Position numbers and translations under genes: made by a program. The notes below the pieces were generated by a model, which had not been told where the DNA came from, ran no database searches, and worked only from the letters and a program-made list of their open reading frames with translations. Positions 35,317-44,246 of a stretch of DNA of 64,000 nt are shown here, piece by piece (within the stretch, counting starts at the first letter, position 1; every line of letters starts with the position of its first letter). The DNA lies in contig NZ_CP158687.1 of assembly GCF_040580765.1 (NCBI RefSeq), positions 1,612,001 through 1,676,000 of the forward strand, written 5' to 3'. The stretch is from Lentibacter algarum. Its GTDB lineage: Bacteria; Pseudomonadota; Alphaproteobacteria; Rhodobacterales; Rhodobacteraceae.

Positions 35317-36816
35317 ATGCAAGAACTTACACATTACATTGGCGGGGAACATGTAAAAGGCACGTCTGGCCGCTTTGCTGATGTTTTCAACCCAGCGACA
35401 GGCGAAGTGCAGGCGCGCGTTCCGCTCGCGTCTAAAGAAGAAATGGCAAAGGCCGTGGCCATCGCAGCCGCAGCCCAGCCCGCTTGGGCCGCAACCAACC
35501 CGCAGCGTCGCGCACGCGTGATGATGAAATATGTCGAGCTGCTCAACCGCGACATGGACAAACTCGCTGAAGCCCTCAGCCGTGAACACGGCAAAACGCT
35601 TCCTGATGCGGCTGGCGACGTACAACGTGGTCTCGAAGTCATTGAATATTGCATTGGCGCACCACAGCTTCTCAAAGGCGAGTACACAGACGGCGCGGGC
35701 CCAGGCATCGACATGTACTCAATGCGCCAAGCACTTGGCGTCACAGCGGGCATCACGCCATTCAACTTCCCAGCGATGATCCCCATGTGGATGTTTGGCC
35801 CTGCCCTCGCTTGCGGTAACGCGTTTATCCTTAAGCCCTCAGAGCGTGATCCTTCCGTGCCGCTCATGCTCGCTGAACTGATGGAAGAAGCAGGTCTCCC
35901 CAAAGGTATCTTGCAAGTGGTAAACGGTGATAAAGAAGCCGTTGACGCGATCCTCTACGACGAAACGATCCAGTCTGTCGGGTTTGTCGGCTCAACACCA
36001 ATTGCCGAATACATCTATGGTACAGGTTGTGCACAGGGCAAACGCGTTCAATGTTTTGGTGGCGCCAAAAACCACATGATCATCATGCCGGATGCCGATC
36101 TTGACCAAGCTGCGGACGCACTCATCGGAGCAGGCTATGGCGCGGCGGGCGAACGCTGCATGGCAATCTCTGTTGCGGTTCCTGTCGGTGAAGAGACCGC
36201 AGACAAGCTTATTGAGAAGCTTGTACCCCGCATCGAAAAACTGAAGGTCGGGCCATATACGTCTGGCAATGACGTCGATTATGGTCCCGTTGTGACAGCG
36301 GCTGCAAAGCAGAACATCCTCGGGCTCGTGCAAACTGGCGTTGACCAAGGTGCAGAACTCGTCGTCGATGGTCGTGACTTCGCTCTGCAAGGCTATGAAG
36401 ACGGTTTCTTTGTTGGCCCACATCTTTTTGATCGCGTGTCGCCTGACATGGACATCTATAAAAAAGAAATCTTCGGACCCGTTCTTTGTACAGTGCGCGC
36501 AGGCTCCTACGAAGAGGCGCTCAAACTGGCGATGGACCACGAATACGGTAACGGCACAGCAATTTTCACCCGCGATGGCGACTCAGCGCGCGACTTTGCC
36601 AACCGTATTAATGTTGGCATGATTGGGATCAACGTTCCTATCCCCGTTCCACTGGCTTACCATACATTTGGTGGCTGGAAAAAATCAGTCTTTGGTGATT
36701 TGAACCAGCACGGTCCTGATGCTTTCAAGTTCTACACACGCACCAAAACAGTCACTTCGCGCTGGCCTTCAGGTATCAAAGACGGTGGTGAATTCAACTT
36801 TAAGCCTATGGACTAA
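35317..36816 (+). CDS. mmsA: methylmalonate-semialdehyde dehydrogenase (CoA-acylating)
   Basis: A 499-residue aldehyde dehydrogenase that converts methylmalonate semialdehyde with CoA to propionyl-CoA, the last special step of valine breakdown (malonate semialdehyde is the related substrate). The sequence has GITPFNFPAMIPMWMFGPA, the catalytic Cys in GAAGERCMAISVAV, and EIFGPVLC. Two adjacent ATGs occur; the second (35317) stands five bases from GGAGG and is preferred over 35314. A terminator follows, so the later valine genes (38936-41993) have their own promoter. Confidence 0.93.
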   Translation: MQELTHYIGGEHVKGTSGRFADVFNPATGEVQARVPLASKEEMAKAVAIAAAAQPAWAATNPQRRARVMMKYVELLNRDMDKLAEALSREHGKTLPDAAGDVQRGLEVIEYCIGAPQLLKGEYTDGAGPGIDMYSMRQALGVTAGITPFNFPAMIPMWMFGPALACGNAFILKPSERDPSVPLMLAELMEEAGLPKGILQVVNGDKEAVDAILYDETIQSVGFVGSTPIAEYIYGTGCAQGKRVQCFGGAKNHMIIMPDADLDQAADALIGAGYGAAGERCMAISVAVPVGEETADKLIEKLVPRIEKLKVGPYTSGNDVDYGPVVTAAAKQNILGLVQTGVDQGAELVVDGRDFALQGYEDGFFVGPHLFDRVSPDMDIYKKEIFGPVLCTVRAGSYEEALKLAMDHEYGNGTAIFTRDGDSARDFANRINVGMIGINVPIPVPLAYHTFGGWKKSVFGDLNQHGPDAFKFYTRTKTVTSRWPSGIKDGGEFNFKPMD

Positions 36817-36839
36817 TACAAAAACTCTCGTCATGCTAG

Positions 36840-36872
36840 AAAGCGGCCCTGCTACACTCGGGCCGCTTTTTT
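36840..36872 (+). terminator. intrinsic terminator of mmsA
   Basis: A 9-bp stem AAGCGGCCC with GGGCCGCTT (36841-36849 and 36860-36868), followed by TTTTT. It lies 25 bp after the mmsA stop. Confidence 0.88.
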
Positions 36873-36900
36873 ATGAGTTCACTTTGGACAGTAGCGCGTA

Positions 36901-37299
36901 ATGCCAGTCACTTACGAGATACTTGATGCACCAGAAGCGGTCTTGGCCCGCTATACAGGGGTTGTGAGCCTCAGCGAAATTACAACAATGTTTCGAGACT
37001 ATATGAGGGACGACTGTTTTTCACTGTCCCGCCCTCACATTGCGGACATCCGTGATTTTGATAGTCAAAACGTCGGCTTTGCAGAGATTTACTCCCTCTT
37101 TTCAATGTACGGTCGCTGCTACAGCGAAACAGGCGAACGGATGAGAGTCGCGATTATCGCACCCAACGAAGTGGCTTTCGGCATGAGCCGAATATTCGAA
37201 AACCTAACCGAACAATCAGATTGGGCCAGCACGGCCATTTTCGAATCCCTAGACGATGCCAAAACGTGGATTAAGACCAATACATGTACCGCGCCTTGA
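36901..37299 (+). CDS. STAS/SpoIIAA-like hypothetical protein
   Basis: A 132-residue cytoplasmic protein. The order of strands and helices (MPVTYEILDAPEAVLARYTG, then a helix, HIADIRDFDS, a helix, RVAIIAPNEVAFGM) resembles small SpoIIAA/STAS-like proteins of unknown role in proteobacteria; I see no catalytic motif. The ATG has no clear ribosome site. It lies directly after the mmsA terminator and 59 bp before ybdK. Function not assigned. Confidence 0.6.
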   Translation: MPVTYEILDAPEAVLARYTGVVSLSEITTMFRDYMRDDCFSLSRPHIADIRDFDSQNVGFAEIYSLFSMYGRCYSETGERMRVAIIAPNEVAFGMSRIFENLTEQSDWASTAIFESLDDAKTWIKTNTCTAP

Positions 37300-37358
37300 A
37301 ATAAGTCTTTATTCCTGATGAACTCGGCTTGTCATAGACCGTCCAAAAGGAACGTCAC

Positions 37359-38492
37359 ATGTCCCGCGCCGAGCCTGATTTTACCATTGGTATAGAGGAA
37401 GAGTACTTGCTCGTAGATCGCGAAAGCCTTGCTTTGGCGCGCGCACCAGACGCTATGATGCAAGCCTGCGCCGCGACACTTGAAGGGCAATTCAGCCCCG
37501 AGTTTTTGGAGTGCCAGATTGAAATCGGAACAAAAGTCTGTGCTGGCGTCAGTGAGGCGCGTGACGAGTTGAAGTATTTGCGGAGCACTGTCGCGCGTAT
37601 CGCAGCAGAGCATGGCCTCGCCCCAATCGCTGCCTCGTGCCACCCATTTTCCGACTGGCGAGACCAGCATCACACCAAAAAAGACCGCTATAACGAACTT
37701 CATGACGATCTCGCGGGTGTGGTTCAGCGGTTGCTGATCTGTGGCTGCCATGTCCATGTTGGCATTGCAGAGAAAGCTATGCGGATTGATCTCGTTAACC
37801 AGCTTAAATATTTTTTGCCTCACTTGCTCGCCCTCAGCTGCTCCTCCCCGTTCTGGCAAGGGCGCGACACTGGGCTTAGCTGCTATCGCCTCTCGGTATT
37901 TGACAACCTACCTCGCACGGGTCTGCCACCACGCATGGAAAGCTGGGGAGAATTTGAGCGCTCGATTGAAGCCCTTGTGGATCTTGGAGTCATTGAAGAC
38001 AGTTCCAAAGTCTGGTGGGACTTGCGCCCCTCCTCACGCTTTCCAACGATCGAAAGCCGTATTTGCGATGTGGCGCCTCGCATGGAAACGGCACTCACGC
38101 TCGCAGCCCTCAGCCAGTCGCTCACAAGAATGCTTTGGCGTTTGGCCATGAAAAACCAACGCTGGCGAATCTATGACAACTTTCTCATCGCCGAAAATCG
38201 TTGGCGGGCGCAGCGATACGGGGTCAGCGAGGGTCTGATTGACCTTGGTGCACGCGAGATCGTGCCCTTTCCAAAGCTTATCGACGAGCTGGTAACTTTG
38301 GTAGAGGAAGACGCGGAAGCGCTGGGGTGCGAAGAAGAAGTTGAACGCGCAAAAGAGATAGCGAACAAAGGCAATGCTGCGGATCAGCAACGTCGTGTTT
38401 ACAGCGTTGCGCGCAGTTCTGGAGCTGACCATGACACCGCGCTTGGTGCAGTCGTTAGCCATCTGATAGAAGAGTTTCACGCAGACCTATGA
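37359..38492 (+). CDS. ybdK: carboxylate-amine ligase, YbdK/GCS2 family
   Basis: A 377-residue member of the glutamate-cysteine ligase 2 family. [11 protein letters not shown] at residues 11-21 and CGCHVHVGI are the metal- and substrate-binding signatures; [14 protein letters not shown] follows in the second half. Family members form weak gamma-glutamylcysteine in E. coli (YbdK); the true substrate is unclear. AAAGGAACG precedes the ATG. It sits inside the valine region with no obvious link to it. Confidence 0.85.
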   Translation: MSRAEPDFTIGIEEEYLLVDRESLALARAPDAMMQACAATLEGQFSPEFLECQIEIGTKVCAGVSEARDELKYLRSTVARIAAEHGLAPIAASCHPFSDWRDQHHTKKDRYNELHDDLAGVVQRLLICGCHVHVGIAEKAMRIDLVNQLKYFLPHLLALSCSSPFWQGRDTGLSCYRLSVFDNLPRTGLPPRMESWGEFERSIEALVDLGVIEDSSKVWWDLRPSSRFPTIESRICDVAPRMETALTLAALSQSLTRMLWRLAMKNQRWRIYDNFLIAENRWRAQRYGVSEGLIDLGAREIVPFPKLIDELVTLVEEDAEALGCEEEVERAKEIANKGNAADQQRRVYSVARSSGADHDTALGAVVSHLIEEFHADL

Positions 38493-38513
38493 TCCCTCTC
38501 AAGGAGCCAAGAC

Positions 38514-38843
38514 ATGTTCACACGCCGCAATTTACTGAAAACAGCCCTAATGCTACCTGCACTATCTTTCCTACGTCCAAGCGCCGCAGAGGCAGCTGAA
38601 CACAAAGTGCGTATGCAGTCTATGCGCTTCTCCCCCGTCACGCTGACCATCAAAGCTGGAGATAGCGTCGTTTTCGAAAATCGCGGCCCGATGGAACACA
38701 CCGCAACCGCAAAGGACAAGAGCTGGGACACGGGTAACCTACGCAAAGGGAAATCAGCGACCATCACCTTCCCAAATAAGGGTACGTTCAAATATGACTG
38801 CCGTTGGCACAGCGCAATGCAAGGCACAATCATCGTCGAATAG
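38514..38843 (+). CDS. exported cupredoxin (blue copper protein)
   Basis: A 109-residue protein with a twin-arginine-like export signal (TRRNLLKTALMLPALSFL, cut near AEA) and a single cupredoxin domain. The four type 1 copper ligands are visible: His62 (MEHTATA), Cys96, His99 and Met102 (YDCRWHSAMQG). It probably shuttles electrons in the periplasm. AAGGAGCC lies before the ATG. It begins 21 bp after ybdK, so the two may share a transcript, although no common function is evident. Confidence 0.85.
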   Translation: MFTRRNLLKTALMLPALSFLRPSAAEAAEHKVRMQSMRFSPVTLTIKAGDSVVFENRGPMEHTATAKDKSWDTGNLRKGKSATITFPNKGTFKYDCRWHSAMQGTIIVE

Positions 38844-38935
38844 TTGGCTTGAAGCCCTGCAAAACTCCTGTAAGGTTTATGAATTAAACAAACGTTCAAT
38901 TCGCACGCACAACTGAACTATGGGAGGAGACCGTC

Positions 38936-40081
38936 ATGGACTTTGCATTGAGTGAAGAGCAAACGCTGATCTTTGATATGGCTAAGAGCTTTGGCGCAGA
39001 GCATATCGCCCCCTTTGCTATGGACTGGGAAAAAGCCGGTACGATCCCCAAAGACCTTTGGCCAAAGCTCGCGGAGCTTGGTTTTGGCGGCTTATATGTC
39101 AGCGAAGATAGCGGTGGATCTGGCTTATCTCGCCTTGACGCGACGCTGGTTTTTGAAGCTCTTGCAATGGCTTGCCCTGCCGTTGGCTCCTTCCTGTCGA
39201 TCCACAATATGTGCGGCGGCATGATTGACAAATTCGGTTCGGAAGAGACCAAGGCCAAGTGGCTGCCTGATCTGTGCAGCATGGAAAAGGTCTTCTCCTA
39301 CTGCCTCACAGAACCGGGCTCTGGCTCGGATGCGGCGGCACTTAAGACCCGCGCGGAAAAGACAAACGAGGGCTATAAATTAAACGGGACAAAGGCGTTT
39401 ATCTCTGGTGGCGGGTATTCAGACGCCTATGTCACGATGGTTCGTACGGGCGAAGACGGCCCCAAGGGTATCTCGACAGTGGTGGTCGAAGACGGCGCAA
39501 CAGGCCTCAGCTTTGGTGCTCTTGAAGACAAAATGGGCTGGCGTGCGCAACCCACCGCACAAGTGCAATTTGATGACTGCACTGTGCCGCACGACAATCT
39601 CATTGGTGAAGAAGGCAGCGGCTTTGCCTATGCGATGGCCGGTTTGGACGGCGGGCGCCTCAATATTGCAGCCTCGGCTCTTGGCGGCGCACAAAACGCG
39701 CTCGACCTAACGATGCAATATATGAAAGAACGCAAAGCCTTCGGAAAATCCATCAACCAATTTCAAGCTCTGCAGTTCCGTCTGGCTGAATTTGAAACCC
39801 AGCTGCAGTCATCACGCATTTTCCTGCGTCAAGCAGCATGGAAGCTCGACACTGGCGCACATGACGCAACAAAGTTTTGCGCCATGGCGAAGCTTATGGT
39901 GACTGACGTTGCCTTTGACGTGGCCAACGGTTGCTTGCAGCTTCACGGAGGCTATGGCTACCTTGCAGACTACGGGATTGAAAAGATCGTTCGAGATTTA
40001 CGGGTACACCAAATCCTTGAAGGAACCAACGAAATCATGCGCTTGATCATCTCTCGGCAGATGATTTCCGACGCATCATGA
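38936..40081 (+). CDS. isobutyryl-CoA dehydrogenase-like acyl-CoA dehydrogenase
   Basis: A 381-residue acyl-CoA dehydrogenase. FSYCLTEPGSGSDAAALKT is the FAD/acyl-CoA signature, and QLHGGYGYLADYGIEKIVRD with LEGTNEIMRLIISRQ the C-terminal one, where the Glu of EGTNE is the usual catalytic base in this branch. The next two genes act on methacrylyl-CoA products, so the enzyme most likely oxidises isobutyryl-CoA in valine breakdown. GGGAGGAG lies before the ATG and the last four bases overlap the hydrolase gene. Confidence 0.87.
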   Translation: MDFALSEEQTLIFDMAKSFGAEHIAPFAMDWEKAGTIPKDLWPKLAELGFGGLYVSEDSGGSGLSRLDATLVFEALAMACPAVGSFLSIHNMCGGMIDKFGSEETKAKWLPDLCSMEKVFSYCLTEPGSGSDAAALKTRAEKTNEGYKLNGTKAFISGGGYSDAYVTMVRTGEDGPKGISTVVVEDGATGLSFGALEDKMGWRAQPTAQVQFDDCTVPHDNLIGEEGSGFAYAMAGLDGGRLNIAASALGGAQNALDLTMQYMKERKAFGKSINQFQALQFRLAEFETQLQSSRIFLRQAAWKLDTGAHDATKFCAMAKLMVTDVAFDVANGCLQLHGGYGYLADYGIEKIVRDLRVHQILEGTNEIMRLIISRQMISDAS

Positions 40082-41124
40082 GCGACATTTCCGTCAGGAT
40101 CGAAGGTGTCGCGGGACGCATCACCCTATCCCGCCCAAAGGCGCTGAATTCTGTTACATATCAAATGGTTACGGCTATTCACGCGGCGCTTGACATTTGG
40201 CGCGACGACGCATCAGTCAAGCTTGTGATCATTGATGCCGAGGGCGAAAAAGCATTCTCCGCAGGCGGTGACATTGCGGAGCTTTACGAGACTGGCCGAG
40301 GCGGCGATTTCAGTTTTGGGCAAACCTTCTGGCGAGACGAATATCGCATGAACGCTGCGCTTCATGACTACCCCAAGCCAGTCGTTTCCTTCCTGCAGGG
40401 CTTCACAATGGGTGGCGGTATGGGCGTCGGATGCCATGGATCGCATCGTATCGTAGGCGAAAGCTCACAAGTCGCTATGCCCGAATGTGGAATTGGACTT
40501 GTACCTGATGTGGGCGGTTCAATGATTCTTGCAAATGCCCCAGGCGCGACCGGCGCCTACCTCGGTTTGACAGGCGCTCGAATGGGAGCTGCAGATGCTA
40601 TTTATGCCGGTTTTGCAGATACTTACATTCCTGAAACACAATGGTCAGAGTTGATTTCAGCGCTCGAAAACGGGGCTGACATTAATGTTCTGGATAATGC
40701 CGCGATCTCTGCACCGCGGGGCGAACTCGAACGAAATCAAGGCGAAATCAGCCATATCTTTGAAGGCAGAACTCTGCCTGAAACCATTATCACCCTTTCT
40801 GCAAGCGACACTGACTTTGGCGCGGCAACCCTTAAAGCCGTTCTGCGCGGCTCGCCCTTGTCTATGGCCGCGACGCTGTTAATGATGGCAGCGCTCAAAG
40901 GAAATCACGACATCCGCGAGGCCCTCACGCTGGAATATCGGTTCACCGCGCGAGCGATGGAGCATGGTGATTTTCTCGAAGGCATTCGCGCTGCAATCAT
41001 CGACAAAGACCGCACCCCGCACTGGAAACATGCGGCAGACACTATTGACCAGAGCGCAGCGGAAGCCATGTTGGCGCCGCTCGGCGCGCTGGAGCTTACA
41101 TTCCCCAAGGAGAAAGCCTCATGA
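40078..41124 (+). CDS. 3-hydroxyisobutyryl-CoA hydrolase
   Basis: A 348-residue crotonase-fold protein that releases 3-hydroxyisobutyrate from its CoA ester. FSAGGDIAELYETG and FTMGGGMGVGCHGS build the oxyanion hole, and PECGIGLVPDVGGS contains the catalytic Glu and Asp typical of the hydrolase as against enoyl-CoA hydratases. Its start overlaps the acyl-CoA dehydrogenase and its end overlaps mmsB, both by four bases, which fixes the operon. Enoyl-CoA hydratase for the step between is not in the window. Confidence 0.9.
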   Translation: MSDISVRIEGVAGRITLSRPKALNSVTYQMVTAIHAALDIWRDDASVKLVIIDAEGEKAFSAGGDIAELYETGRGGDFSFGQTFWRDEYRMNAALHDYPKPVVSFLQGFTMGGGMGVGCHGSHRIVGESSQVAMPECGIGLVPDVGGSMILANAPGATGAYLGLTGARMGAADAIYAGFADTYIPETQWSELISALENGADINVLDNAAISAPRGELERNQGEISHIFEGRTLPETIITLSASDTDFGAATLKAVLRGSPLSMAATLLMMAALKGNHDIREALTLEYRFTARAMEHGDFLEGIRAAIIDKDRTPHWKHAADTIDQSAAEAMLAPLGALELTFPKEKAS

Positions 41125-41993
41125 AAATCGGATTTATCGGACTTGGCAACATGGGCGCGCCTATGGCGGCCAATCTGGCAAAGGCAGGCCACGACGTCAC
41201 TGGATTTGACATGGCCAATATTGTTGTGGATGGCGTGAATCTCGCTTCTAGCGCCGCTGACGCGGCCAAAGAGCAGGACGTGGTAATTACGATGTTGCCA
41301 AATGGAGCAATACTGCGATCTGTGGCCGCTGATGTACTCCCTGCCATGAACAAAGGCGCAGCGCTGGTAGACTGCTCGACTGTAGACGTCGACAGTGCAC
41401 GAGCGGTTGCGGCTGATGCTGCAGCTGCAGGCTTGCTATTTGTTGACGCGCCAGTGTCAGGAGGCGTTGGCGGTGCCACTGCCGGCACCCTTACTTTTAT
41501 GGCTGGCGGGACACAGGAAGGCTTTGCAAAAACAGCGCCGCTATTTGATATTATGGGGCAGAAAGCCGTTCATTGCGGAGATGCGGGCGCTGGCCAAGCA
41601 GCCAAAATTTGCAACAATATGATTCTTGGCGTCACCATGATTGCAACCTGTGAGGCCTTTGCCTTGGCGGATAAGCTCGGGCTAGATCGACAGAAAATGT
41701 TCGATGTGGTCAGCACCTCTTCTGGCTACTCTTGGACGATGAATGCTTACTGCCCCGCGCCAGGCGTCGGACCACAAAGTCCTGCCGACAATGGGTATAA
41801 GCCCGGGTTTGCGGCGGAGTTGATGCTGAAGGATTTGAGGTTGTCTCAGCAGGCGGCGGAGTCTGCGGATGCGGACACGCCTATGGGGCAGACTGCAATG
41901 GCACTTTATGAGAAATTTGTTGAGCAAGAAGAAGGGCTTGGCATGGACTTCTCGGCGATGCTGCCGCGATTTGAGGGGCGTGGACGGGGCTAA
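41121..41993 (+). CDS. mmsB: 3-hydroxyisobutyrate dehydrogenase
   Basis: A 290-residue beta-hydroxyacid dehydrogenase that oxidises 3-hydroxyisobutyrate to methylmalonate semialdehyde, the substrate of MmsA encoded 4 kb away. GFIGLGNMGAPMA is the NAD fold, DAPVSGGVGGATAGTLTFM the substrate motif and GAGQAAKICNN carries the catalytic Lys. The length is normal. It is the last gene of the three-gene operon. Confidence 0.93.
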   Translation: MKIGFIGLGNMGAPMAANLAKAGHDVTGFDMANIVVDGVNLASSAADAAKEQDVVITMLPNGAILRSVAADVLPAMNKGAALVDCSTVDVDSARAVAADAAAAGLLFVDAPVSGGVGGATAGTLTFMAGGTQEGFAKTAPLFDIMGQKAVHCGDAGAGQAAKICNNMILGVTMIATCEAFALADKLGLDRQKMFDVVSTSSGYSWTMNAYCPAPGVGPQSPADNGYKPGFAAELMLKDLRLSQQAAESADADTPMGQTAMALYEKFVEQEEGLGMDFSAMLPRFEGRGRG

Positions 41994-42128
41994 CAGCGCA
42001 AAAACGCTCTGCCCCCGCAGCAGAACGCCCGGGTTAACGCACCGCGCGCGGTGAACGCAGTCAATCGGTGCTTTGGCTTTTCACAGATGCGGGCTAGAGT
42101 TGTGAAAACGTCAAGTCGAGCACCTGTT

Positions 42129-43793
42129 ATGAGTACCCCAAAGCACAACGCCGCCATCTGGTATGCCAGTGATGGCTATGACCCTGACAACAAGGGCATA
42201 AATGGGCGGCGTGTCGCGGGAGCCTCTTTCCTGAAGGGCTTTGCCGCGCACGGGCGCGTCGAGGAGTTTGTAAGCCTGAGCGAAAACCACCGCGGCGCCA
42301 AAGCCTTTGAGGCTCAAATGCGCGCTCTGGGGGTCAGCCAGCCAATTCGCGGGGTTTCCTTTTTTAACGCCCGCAAGATTGCACCTGTTGACGTCGTTTA
42401 CTACCCCGCTCCCAACTACGCGAGTGAGCTCTGGCGGCGTCAAAGCCTTGGAAGCAAAGCATATTCCATCTGCGGAATCACACATACAACTGCAACAACG
42501 GCTGTCATGCAGGGTGCTGTTGACCTCAGACTTGCACCGCAAATGCCTTGGGATGCGGTGATCTGCACCTCAAAAGCCGTTCTGGCAAGCCAAGAGGCAC
42601 AGCAAGATATGGCTGATGATTATTTGCGCGCCCGCTTTGGCAATACGCCTCCACGCCCAGTCATGCCTGTCATCCCGCTGGGGATAACGCCTAAAGATTA
42701 TGCCCATGATCCTAAGGCGCGCACACGGCTCCGAAAACGAATGAACTTAGGCGAAAAAGATGTTGTTATATCTACACTTTCTCGCCTCACTCCTTTTGGA
42801 AAATTTGATCCGTTTCCGCTCTTTATGGCCATGGAAGACGCTAGTCACAAATTGCCCAAAGGATTGAAGCTGCATTTTGTAGCCTGCGGGATTTACACGG
42901 ATGAACACTCGCGCAAAATCTTTGAAGATGGCGCAGCAAAACTCATGCCGAATGTGAGCTTCACACACCTAGACGGAGCCAGCGCCGAGGCGCGCATCGA
43001 GGCGCTTTCAGGCGCAGATATTTTCACCTTTCCTATTGATAATATTCAAGAAACATTTGGTCTTGCCCCGCTTGAGGCGATGGCTGCGGGGCTGCCTCAA
43101 ATCACAACGGACTGGGACGGGATGCGAGACACGGTGAGCGAGGATGTCGGCATCCGTGTGCCTACCCGCAGCCTACCTGCAGGGCACGGGGCGATTGATG
43201 CTTGGGGGTATCTCACAAAGAGGCTCTCCTATGCGCAATATAGCAACAATATCAGTGCAATGACCGAAGTCGACCTGCCTGCCTTGACCGAGGCGATTGT
43301 TACGCTGGCTTCTGATCCTATAAAGCGCAAAGCAATGGGCGCGGCAGGATTGAAACGTGTGAATGAGCAGTTTTCATGGAAGGTGATTATTCCGCAATAT
43401 CAAGACCTTTGGGGCGAACTCTCATCTATAAGAGGCCATGCTGAAACGGGTGTGACCACCCCACATTTGCACCCAAACCCAATAGCTCCTTCGCCAATGA
43501 AGCTGTTTCAAAGTTATCCAAGTGCTCTTTTGCCCAAGGGCATCGCAGCTTGCGTGGCGACAGGCCGCGGGCCAGAGCTTGAAGAGATGTTTTCGCTGCG
43601 CCAATACGACAGGCTCAAACAACCCTTTGAAAAGCCAGATACTTTACGCCGCGTTCTTGACTGTATCACGGAGGCAGGCACGCGCGGGGCTGTGGCGACA
43701 GACGTGGCCAAGACCCTTTCGTTCAACCCTATGACAGTCGAGCGCTGCTATGCGTGGTTACTGAAGTATGGATACATCGCGCGAGTGGGTTAA
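42129..43793 (+). CDS. GT4-type glycosyltransferase with C-terminal winged-helix domain
   Basis: A 554-residue protein. The first 440 residues have a GT-B fold with STLSRLTPFGKFDPFPLF and the donor-binding ETFGLAPLEAMAAGLPQ (E-x7-E), so it is a family 4 retaining glycosyltransferase. After a proline-rich linker (HLHPNPIAPSP) the last 65 residues read LRRVLDCITEAGTRGAVATD, VAKTLSFNPMTVERCYAWLL, KYGYIARVG, the pattern of a winged helix. Such a fusion is rare. The acceptor is unknown. Start 42129 opens the conserved part; earlier in-frame ATGs at 42051 and 42087 have no better ribosome site. The stop codon lies within the repeated intergenic element. Confidence 0.72.
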   Translation: MSTPKHNAAIWYASDGYDPDNKGINGRRVAGASFLKGFAAHGRVEEFVSLSENHRGAKAFEAQMRALGVSQPIRGVSFFNARKIAPVDVVYYPAPNYASELWRRQSLGSKAYSICGITHTTATTAVMQGAVDLRLAPQMPWDAVICTSKAVLASQEAQQDMADDYLRARFGNTPPRPVMPVIPLGITPKDYAHDPKARTRLRKRMNLGEKDVVISTLSRLTPFGKFDPFPLFMAMEDASHKLPKGLKLHFVACGIYTDEHSRKIFEDGAAKLMPNVSFTHLDGASAEARIEALSGADIFTFPIDNIQETFGLAPLEAMAAGLPQITTDWDGMRDTVSEDVGIRVPTRSLPAGHGAIDAWGYLTKRLSYAQYSNNISAMTEVDLPALTEAIVTLASDPIKRKAMGAAGLKRVNEQFSWKVIIPQYQDLWGELSSIRGHAETGVTTPHLHPNPIAPSPMKLFQSYPSALLPKGIAACVATGRGPELEEMFSLRQYDRLKQPFEKPDTLRRVLDCITEAGTRGAVATDVAKTLSFNPMTVERCYAWLLKYGYIARVG

Positions 43794-43918
43794 CGCGGCG
43801 AATAGGCGTCTGATTCTAGGGGGGTGATATGCGTGCACAACCCGTGCACAGAGCGTGCACCGGCGAAATGGGACGTTTGTTAAGAGAAAATTAGGTAATA
43901 CAGCGACCGCTCCAGTCA
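43788..43918 (+). repeat. 130-bp intergenic element with three phased GTGCAC sites, copy B
   Basis: Inverted homologue of 18077-18206. GTGCAC occurs at 43833, 43844 and 43855, again 11 bp apart. Both copies share an AGGGGGGTGA block before the hexamers, the block AAAATTA followed by GTAAT about 50 bp after them, and GGTTAACGCG at the start. In this copy that last block contains the TAA stop of the glycosyltransferase. The next gene starts 97 bp further on, so this copy could serve as its promoter region. Confidence 0.8.
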
Positions 43919-44014
43919 CAAAGACTTGTGAATATGCCGCAATCTTCGCTCTTCCCGCGCAGATCCTTTCGGCTTACATATACCGTTAGTAGAATATTAA
44001 CTATGGAGGTCAAT

Positions 44015-44215
44015 ATGACCAAGAATGTCGGCGGCATCGACCGCATCCTGCGCATCGTTATTGGCGCGGCTCTGATTTTGGGATTTTTTCTGAACTCAGC
44101 CAATGGCTACAACTGGCTCTATTTGATCGGGATCGTACCACTCGCCACAGGCCTGATGAGCACTTGCCCGCTATATAAAATCTTCGGGTTCAACACCTGC
44201 CCGATGAAAAAGTAA
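44015..44215 (+). CDS. DUF2892 small membrane protein
   Basis: A 66-residue protein with two membrane helices and the family pattern KNVGGIDRILRIVIGAALI and GLMSTCPLYKIFGFNTCP (two Cys-Pro pairs). DUF2892 proteins resemble the membrane part of the rhodanese YgaP; alone, their role is unknown, perhaps in sulfur transfer. GGAGG lies seven bases before ATG 44015; the longer frame from 43928 lacks such a site. A bidirectional terminator follows. Confidence 0.82.
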   Translation: MTKNVGGIDRILRIVIGAALILGFFLNSANGYNWLYLIGIVPLATGLMSTCPLYKIFGFNTCPMKK

Positions 44216-44221
44216 GAAAAA

Positions 44222-44246
44222 AGGGCGGCTCGCAGGCCGCCCTCTT
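44222..44246. terminator. terminator between DUF2892 gene and uvrA
   Basis: An 8-bp stem AGGGCGGC with GCCGCCCT (44222-44229 and 44236-44243), with A runs to the left and CTTTC to the right. It lies between the two convergent genes. Confidence 0.82.
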
